From the NCBI GenBank assembly GCA_039817385.1, contig JBCBVY010000004.1, positions 1 to 64,000 of the forward strand: a DNA stretch of 64,000 nt. The letters are read 5' to 3'. Under the pieces are notes generated by a model. That model ran no database searches. It saw nothing but the letters and a program-made list of their open reading frames with translations, and was not told the DNA's origin. This document shows, one piece after another, positions 59,901 to 64,000 of the stretch. This DNA comes from JBCBCP01 sp039817385. Its GTDB lineage: Bacteria; Pseudomonadota; Alphaproteobacteria; Rhodobacterales; Rhodobacteraceae. Each line of letters opens with the position of its first letter. The first letter of the stretch is position 1. Position numbers and translations under genes: made by a program.

Positions 59901-60419
59901 CTGTCAGGCTACCTGATGTATCCGAAGGTCTTCCTCGACTACATGGGCCGCCACCGAACATACGGACCCGTACGGACCCTGCCGACGGACGTTTTCTTTT
60001 ACGGGATGGAGCCGGGGGACGAAATCAGCGTGGAGATCGACCCCGGTAAGATCCTCGAAATCCGCCTTCAAGCCATTGGAGAGACGGGCGAGGATGGCGA
60101 GGCGCGCATCTTCTTTGAGCTAAACGGCCAGCCGCGGGTGATCCGCGTGCCCGACCGCAAGGTCAAAGCCTCCGCAGCCGCGCGGCCCAAGGCCGAGGCG
60201 GGCAACCCAGGCCACATCGGCGCGCCAATGCCGGGCGTCGTGGCATCGGTCGCGGCGCAGGCGGGGCAAAAGGTGACAGCGGGGGACCTCTTGCTGACCA
60301 TCGAGGCGATGAAGATGGAGACGGGCATCCACGCCGAGCGGGACGCGGTGGTCAAAGCCGTGCACGTCGCGCCGGGGGGCCAGATCGACGCCAAAGATTT
60401 GCTGGTCGAGCTGGACTAA
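56976..60419 (+). CDS. pyc: Pyruvate carboxylase
   Basis: A 1147-residue single-chain biotin enzyme making oxaloacetate from pyruvate, bicarbonate and ATP. Biotin carboxylase domain (1-450): ILVANRGEIAIRIMRAA, GYGLLSENPELVEA, LKASWGGGGRGMR, EVNPRVQVEHTVTEEVTG. Carboxyltransferase domain (about 530-830): DTTMRDGHQSLLATR, FRVFDSLNWVENM, HFHTHDTAGIA, with Lys/His metal ligands. Biotinyl domain at the end: TIEAMKMETGIHAE (biotin Lys). The stop abuts the next ATG (TAAATG). Confidence 0.97.
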   Translation: MPEFKKILVANRGEIAIRIMRAANEMGKKTVAVFAEEDKLGLHRFKADEAYRIGEGMGPVAAYLSIDEIIRVARMSGADAIHPGYGLLSENPELVEACSAAGITFIGPKAETMRALGDKASARRVAVAAGVPVIPATEVLGDDMEAIKAEAAEIGYPLMLKASWGGGGRGMRPIMGEDEIEEKVLEGRREAEAAFGNGEGYLEKMITRARHVEVQILGDKHGGMYHLFERDCSVQRRNQKVVERAPAPYLTDAQRAEICELGYKICKHVNYECAGTVEFLMDMETGKFYFIEVNPRVQVEHTVTEEVTGIDIVQAQILIAEGKTIAEATGKAAQDDIRLNGHALQTRVTTEDPQNNFIPDYGRITAYREATGMGIRLDGGTAYSGGVITRYYDSLLTKVTAWAPTPQKAIARMDRALREFRIRGVSTNIAFVENLLKHPTFLSDEYSTKFIDETPDLFQFRKRQDRGTKVLTYIADVSVNGHPETKDKPRPPANVRTPLPPLRVAENPAYGTRNLLEQKGPQAVADWMKAQPQLLLTDTTMRDGHQSLLATRMRSIDMIRVAPSYAAQLPQLFSVECWGGATFDVAYRFLQECPWQRLRDLRAAMPNVMTQMLLRASNGVGYTNYPDNVVQEFVRVAAKTGVDVFRVFDSLNWVENMRVAMDAVIAAEKVCEGTICYTGDLNDPERSKYDLKYYVDMGKQLADAGAHVLGLKDMAGLLKPAAARTLITALKQEVGLPIHFHTHDTAGIASATILAAADAGVDAADVAMDALSGNTSQATFGSVVEALKGTPRDTGIDMDAVRGISDYWEDVRAHYRAFETGMQAPSSEVYLHEMPGGQFTNLKAQAASLGLEDRWPEVARTYADVNQMFGDIVKVTPSSKVVGDMALMMVSQGLTRAQVEDPSVEVAFPDSVIDMMKGNLGQPPGGFPTGIQNKVLKGEAPLTERPGASLAPVDLEAVRADLSEQLEGKRVDDEDLSGYLMYPKVFLDYMGRHRTYGPVRTLPTDVFFYGMEPGDEISVEIDPGKILEIRLQAIGETGEDGEARIFFELNGQPRVIRVPDRKVKASAAARPKAEAGNPGHIGAPMPGVVASVAAQAGQKVTAGDLLLTIEAMKMETGIHAERDAVVKAVHVAPGGQIDAKDLLVELD

Positions 60420-60800
60420 ATGCGCCTGCGCGCGCTCAGCCTGATCGTGCCCGATTATGAGCGCGGGATCGCCTTTTACTGCGGCGTGATGGGGTTTGAC
60501 CTGATCGCGGACGCGGATCAGGGCCGCAAACGCTGGGTGGAGGTGCGCCCGCAAGGGGGCGGCGCGCGGTTTGTGCTGGCGCGGGCGGAGGGTGCGGCGC
60601 AGCGGGCCGCGATTGGCAACCAAGGCGGCGGGCGCGTGTGGCTGTTTCTTGAGACCGATGACTTTGACGCGGAGCACGCGCGGCTGCTGGATGCGGGTGT
60701 CGTGTTTGAAGAGGACCCGCGGCACGAGCCATACGGCACCGTCGCCGTCTTCCGCGACCCGTTTGGCAATCGTTGGGACTTGCTCCAGCCCGCAGGCTAG
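60420..60800 (+). CDS. VOC (glyoxalase/bleomycin resistance fold) protein
   Basis: A 126-residue single VOC module pair: LRALSLIVPDYERGIAFYCGVMGFDLIAD, then RWVEVRPQGGGARFVLARAEG, LFLETDDFDAEHARLLDAGVVFEEDPRHEPYGTVAVFRDPFGNRWDLLQ. The Asp/Glu/His of the DPFGN end could bind metal, but no substrate is known. It directly follows pyc (TAAATG) and its TAG stop shares CTAG with the convergent cyclase gene. Confidence 0.85.
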   Translation: MRLRALSLIVPDYERGIAFYCGVMGFDLIADADQGRKRWVEVRPQGGGARFVLARAEGAAQRAAIGNQGGGRVWLFLETDDFDAEHARLLDAGVVFEEDPRHEPYGTVAVFRDPFGNRWDLLQPAG

Positions 60801-61792
60801 CCGTCGCGCCAGAGGACAAGCGCATCCGCCTTGCCGTCAAGCACCGTTTGTGGCAGCTGCGTCAACTCTGCGCGTGCTTCAGGCTCCAGCTGCTGCACCA
60901 GCGCGTCTGACAACACGGTTGGCGCATCAAACTGCTTGGCCGCGGCCTCGATCCTTGCGGCGGTGTTCATCAGATCACCCAGCAGCGCGATTTCCTTCTT
61001 CCAATCGCCCATCTCTCCCACGGCCAGCACGCCCACATGCACCGCCACGCGCACCTTCGGCGCGGCGCCAAAGCGCTTTTCATACCGCGGCGCGGCCCGC
61101 GCCAGCACCGCATGCATCTGCTGCGCGCAGGCAAGGCATGCGCCGTCCCGCAGCCCGTGCGCCGCGGGCCATGTCACGATCACCGCATCCCCGACATAGC
61201 GGTGCACCGTCCCGCCCGCCGCGTTGATCGGCCCCGCCAGATCAAGCGCGACCTCCGACAAAAAGCGGTGAAAGCCCAGCGCGCCCAGCGCCTCGCCAAG
61301 CGCGGTGGAGCCGACCACATCGGCAAAAAGCACCACCCGCTCTTCCAGCCGCGGCTCGGTATAGCGGGTAGAGATCAGCGACAGGCTCGCCTCGGTGCCG
61401 AGAAAGCGCACCACTTCGATCCCGATGGAGAAGATGGCAGCAACCGCGCAGGACATCAGGAACTGCGCGTTGAACCCGTCATGCGCCCAGGGGGGCGGCG
61501 CGCTAAGCACAAGGAACTGAAGCGACATGCCCCCCAGGATCACGAAGCTATAGAGGATGCCGCGCAGCCCAACGATGACGAGCGGCGGGAGCCGCCGCAC
61601 AAGGCGCAGCGCGCTGTTGGACAGCACGCCCATCTCTACCACCGTGCAGCCGAAAGCGATGCTGCTGCCGGTCAGCGCGCCGGCAAGGATGCTCCACCCC
61701 GGCGCATCATCGGACTGGATCAGCCCGATCAGCGCGCCGACAACGCTTGAGATCGCGGTAACGATCAAGGTGACACGAATGACACGGTCCAT
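60797..61792 (-). CDS. Membrane-anchored class III adenylate/guanylate cyclase
   Basis: 331 residues with four hydrophobic segments (VIRVTLIVTAISSVVGALIGLI, ILAGALTGSSIAFGCTVV, VIVGLRGILYSFVILGGMSLQFLVL, FLMSCAVAAIFSIGIEV). The C-terminal catalytic domain has RVVLFADVVGSTALGEALG (first metal Asp), HRYVGDAVIVTWPAA (second Asp) and LLGDLMNTAARIEAAAKQF (transition-state Asn and Arg). The usual substrate Lys near RYVGD is not obvious, so adenine versus guanine preference is uncertain. Start ATG 61792. Confidence 0.85.
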   Translation of the reverse strand: MDRVIRVTLIVTAISSVVGALIGLIQSDDAPGWSILAGALTGSSIAFGCTVVEMGVLSNSALRLVRRLPPLVIVGLRGILYSFVILGGMSLQFLVLSAPPPWAHDGFNAQFLMSCAVAAIFSIGIEVVRFLGTEASLSLISTRYTEPRLEERVVLFADVVGSTALGEALGALGFHRFLSEVALDLAGPINAAGGTVHRYVGDAVIVTWPAAHGLRDGACLACAQQMHAVLARAAPRYEKRFGAAPKVRVAVHVGVLAVGEMGDWKKEIALLGDLMNTAARIEAAAKQFDAPTVLSDALVQQLEPEARAELTQLPQTVLDGKADALVLWRDG

Positions 61793-61863
61793 GCCCCGGG
61801 CGTAGCCCAGCGGCGCAGGCTTGGAAAGGCAGGCCGCGCGCGAAGGCCCCGGCCTGCCCCGCC

Positions 61864-61953
61864 TCAGGCGAGCAGCGCGCAGATCTGCGCCCACCATCCC
61901 AGCGAAAGGGCGAGCCCAAGCAGAGCAATCCGAAGTGAGTGGTGGCGTGCCAT
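61864..61953 (-). CDS. Very small single-TM membrane protein
   Basis: A 29-residue reading frame, MARHHSLRIALLGLALSLGW and then WAQICALLA, with a very strong Shine-Dalgarno GGGGAGGGT 4 bases before the ATG. The start is basic and the rest hydrophobic, as in small membrane proteins. It lies between the cyclase and tRNA-Gly on its own. Translation is inferred; no family is known to me. Confidence 0.5.
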   Translation of the reverse strand: MARHHSLRIALLGLALSLGWWAQICALLA

Positions 61954-62099
61954 TGGACCCTCCCCTGTCTGCGGCGTCGTTCTGTTGTTACGTGCTGCTT
62001 CGCCGCTTCCGTCGCGGCGCGCTGAAATATATCTGCGCGGCAGTATTTTCCCCTTGCAGCCCCGCCGCGGCATTTGTAGATACCGCTCACCAAAAGGAA

Positions 62100-62174
62100 G
62101 CGGGCGTAGCTCAGGGGTAGAGCATTACCTTGCCAAGGTAAGGGTCGGGCGTTCGAATCGCCTCGCCCGCTCCA
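62100..62174 (+). tRNA. tRNA-Gly (GCC)
   Basis: A 75-base cloverleaf. Acceptor GCGGGCG (62100-62106) pairs CGCCCGC (62164-62170), D arm AGCTCAGGGGTAGAGC, anticodon arm TTACC-TTGCCAA-GGTAA with anticodon GCC, T arm GGGCGTTCGAATCGCC containing GTTCGAATC, discriminator T and an encoded CCA end. tRNA-Gly genes are frequent integration sites, and an unusual large gene follows. Confidence 0.97.
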
Positions 62175-62514
62175 ATTGGGTCCTCCATACAAATGTGTAT
62201 AGACGCGAACGGCTGTTAGGCGTTTTGGGCCGGACGGGCCTGACCCCGTCCATCGCAGCATGCGGCGTCCCCTCCGAGGTCCGCTTTGCGCCCGCTGCCG
62301 CCACGCCGCCATATCAACACGTGCTGCACATCGTACTGGTGAATACATCGCTGCCAGTCTCCGACATGCAGTCGGGATTTTCTCCCGCGGCTTTGTGTTC
62401 GGCGCATGCCGCTCCCACTTGGGGATGGACCGACTCACCCTGCGTGAGGTATGCTACCTCCAGTAGTACTGCATTTTTCTGAACCAATTGTTGTTTTCAA
62501 ACAGGGGATTTCCG
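62175..62514. other. Intergenic region after tRNA-Gly
   Basis: 340 bases without a convincing gene. It is less GC-rich near both ends. ATACA-AAT-GTGTAT-like arms are near 62186. I see no integrase fragment and no repeated tRNA end within the window. AGGGGA about 8 bases before 62515 is the ribosome binding site of the next gene. Confidence 0.4.
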
Positions 62515-64000
62515 ATGCCTGGAGCTGCATTCCATTTAACATTGCTCGATCTGTCCATAGACGCTTTATCCAGCGGATCGGCCGCTGATCAGGCCATCGC
62601 CAAGACAATGAACGACCATCGCGAATTCGCAGCGCTGGGCGCAATCGGGACCGAGATGCTGCGCTATCGCCCGATTGCAAAGGACGCGGTCGACACGATT
62701 GAGACCGCGGATTTGAGTAGCCTGCCCCAAGCCGACCAAGAGGCGGTGATCCAGGCGGTTTTCCCCAACCCCGAGATGGCGGCCTACGCGGTTGCCTTTC
62801 GGCAGATCCTGCCGTTTTACAGCGAAATCACGGAGATCCAGCAAACGCTGGCCGACCTCGCGACCGCGGCGGACAATGAAGATGTGAACGCGTTGCAGGC
62901 ACTGCAATCCGACGCCGAAGGGCTGCAGGCAAAGTTCCAGAACCTGCAGGGGCTGACCGACGCTATCACCAAGACCTACGCGGCCGGGGCTCTGGGCGCG
63001 GTTGGGGGGCTTCCCCCGATCCAGGCGCAGCCGTCGCTGCCGGCGGCGACATGGCGCACATGGGAATACATGCGCTGGAAAACGACCGGTGACTTTGCCG
63101 CGGATCTTCTCAAACAAGCGGATGCTTTGGGCGACGATCAGCTGCGTGCCTATGCCTACGGCTACATGACCCATGTCGGCGGCGCGGCCATCGGCGAGCC
63201 GTTCTGCAATTCCATAACCGGGGGCCCCTATAGAACGCATTGGTGGCGCAACAAATATGTCCGCAACCATGTCGACGCGTGGACCCACGGCCGCTACCAA
63301 ACCCCTGCGACAATGGCTGGCGACACGCCAACACCGCCCTATGCGGATTGGACAAGCCTCTGCGGCGCGACGCTCGACAAATTGGTCGACATTGACGGCA
63401 TCACCGGCAAGGACGCCGTCGATGCAGTGATCAACAACGCAATGCCTGCGACCCCTGGGTTCGACAAGGTGGCGAACCTCCTCAAAAACTCGGTCGCGAA
63501 CGTGTATGGCGGGTTTGGACAACTCCAAGCTCCGCCGGAGGAAATCAGCGATGAGGCGGCGCTGCGCGAAGCATATGTCGGCCTGCTCTCCGTGCTGCAT
63601 TTCATGACCGGAGACTCGCCGCTTTGTTTCACACCGCTCGGCCCTCCCCCGCCGGGGTCCGAGACCCCGCCGGACTGGTATGGCTCCGGTGGGTCGGGAA
63701 CGACGCCGTCCAATCCCAGCCCCGGCGGCGGCGGCGGCCCAAGCGGTACGACCGTCGCGGCCACGGTGACGGCGATTGTCGCCGCGATCCTCGCAGTGCT
63801 GGCGATCGTTTTTGCAAGCCTCATCCTCGCCGCCGCTGCCGCGGCCGCGGCGATTGTGGCCATCATCCTCTTTGCCATCGGGCCTGGCGGGCCGGAATGG
63901 GAGGAGGTGCGCACCAACATCTACTGGATGCGCATGCAGCTCCAGCAGGCGCTGATCGCGTTGCAGGATGCGCTGGTAACCGGCGGGCTGGGCTACCCCC
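62515..64000 (+). CDS. Large zinc-phospholipase-C-like membrane protein (incomplete at right edge)
   Basis: An open frame of 495 residues that continues past the window. The N-terminus MPGAAFHLTLLDLSIDAL and LGAIGTEMLRYRP, then AYAYGYMTHVGGAAIGEPFC and GGPYRTHWWRNKYVRNHVDAW, resemble the zinc-dependent phospholipase C / S1-P1 nuclease-like fold, whose metal ligands are His, Asp and the N-terminal residue. Some ligand positions look replaced (VGGAAIGEP). Residues 380-420 are a Gly/Pro/Ser linker, then two hydrophobic stretches (TVAATVTAIVAAILAVLAIV and the next 20 residues) form a membrane anchor, with more coding after. It is not a recognised family in any detail and its neighbours beyond the edge are unknown. 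Confidence 0.6.
   Translation, partial: MPGAAFHLTLLDLSIDALSSGSAADQAIAKTMNDHREFAALGAIGTEMLRYRPIAKDAVDTIETADLSSLPQADQEAVIQAVFPNPEMAAYAVAFRQILPFYSEITEIQQTLADLATAADNEDVNALQALQSDAEGLQAKFQNLQGLTDAITKTYAAGALGAVGGLPPIQAQPSLPAATWRTWEYMRWKTTGDFAADLLKQADALGDDQLRAYAYGYMTHVGGAAIGEPFCNSITGGPYRTHWWRNKYVRNHVDAWTHGRYQTPATMAGDTPTPPYADWTSLCGATLDKLVDIDGITGKDAVDAVINNAMPATPGFDKVANLLKNSVANVYGGFGQLQAPPEEISDEAALREAYVGLLSVLHFMTGDSPLCFTPLGPPPPGSETPPDWYGSGGSGTTPSNPSPGGGGGPSGTTVAATVTAIVAAILAVLAIVFASLILAAAAAAAAIVAIILFAIGPGGPEWEEVRTNIYWMRMQLQQALIALQDALVTGGLGYP

Noticed and set aside
1..64000. CRISPR arrays, prophage or insertion sequence genes
   Set aside because: No spaced direct-repeat array, no transposase, integrase or phage structural motif was seen in any frame.

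Overview
The window reads as a GC-rich alphaproteobacterial chromosome, most likely a marine Rhodobacteraceae (roseobacter-group) bacterium. Pointers are the tandem DUF2484 genes inside the division cluster, a bolA/J-domain/cobS/cobT block, a DUF1127 gene followed by two CCUCCUCCC-loop (Cuckoo/CcsR-type) RNAs, GTTC-N7-GTTC and TTAA-N7-TTAA regulatory motifs, and GC-rich intergenic repeats ending in an AGAAGAAGG-like tail. Almost all genes are chromosomal housekeeping genes. No phage, insertion sequence or CRISPR array is visible.

Layout. 0-4.2 kb: a homopolymer-rich edge, malate synthase G, and a cryptochrome/photolyase coupled to a small DUF2256 protein (minus strand). 4.3-10.7 kb: aminopeptidase N, a short-chain dehydrogenase with two coupled unknown membrane proteins, and two conserved unknown proteins. 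10.7-15.2 kb: gatB, then a TetR regulator with palindromic operators next to a Rieske oxygenase, hot-dog thioesterase and DUF4177 gene, then bolA. 15.3-22.1 kb: J-domain protein, single-domain response regulator, cobS, cobT, aminopeptidase P, DUF427 and a Rid-family protein. 22.1-26.6 kb (minus): ClC protein, recN, bamD.

26.7-50.2 kb (minus) is an almost complete division/cell-wall (dcw) cluster. In transcription order it is mraZ, rsmH, ftsL, ftsI, murE, murF, mraY, murD, [opposite-strand flavoprotein], ftsW, murG, murC, five small membrane-protein genes, murB, ddl, ftsQ, ftsA, a small exported protein, ftsZ and lpxC. Many junctions overlap as ATGA, GTGA or TGATG, so translation is coupled along much of it. 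The roughly 600-base region upstream of mraZ holds three copies of a TGGG-N6-TGGG-type box, fitting MraZ autoregulation, and a strong double hairpin that could attenuate the whole cluster. The two halves are separated by a plus-strand HI0933/YhiN-type flavoprotein and a 158-base rod-shaped inverted repeat that could be a structured RNA.

50.8-64 kb: a GGCT-fold protein and Mrp ATPase, the DUF1127 gene with its RNA hairpins, uvrD with a perfect SOS box, a degenerate receiver protein, an FMN-dependent hydroxy-acid dehydrogenase, pyruvate carboxylase with a coupled VOC protein, a membrane guanylate/adenylate cyclase, tRNA-Gly(GCC), and a large unfinished gene for a zinc-phospholipase-C-like membrane protein that runs off the right edge. 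The tRNA followed by this odd gene may be the start of a genomic island.

The most interesting items are the regulatory architecture upstream of mraZ, the rod-like candidate RNA at 40798-40955, the Cuckoo-type RNAs at 52632-52708, the three-palindrome TetR locus, and the phospholipase-like gene beside tRNA-Gly. All function names come from reading motifs by eye; no database search was possible.
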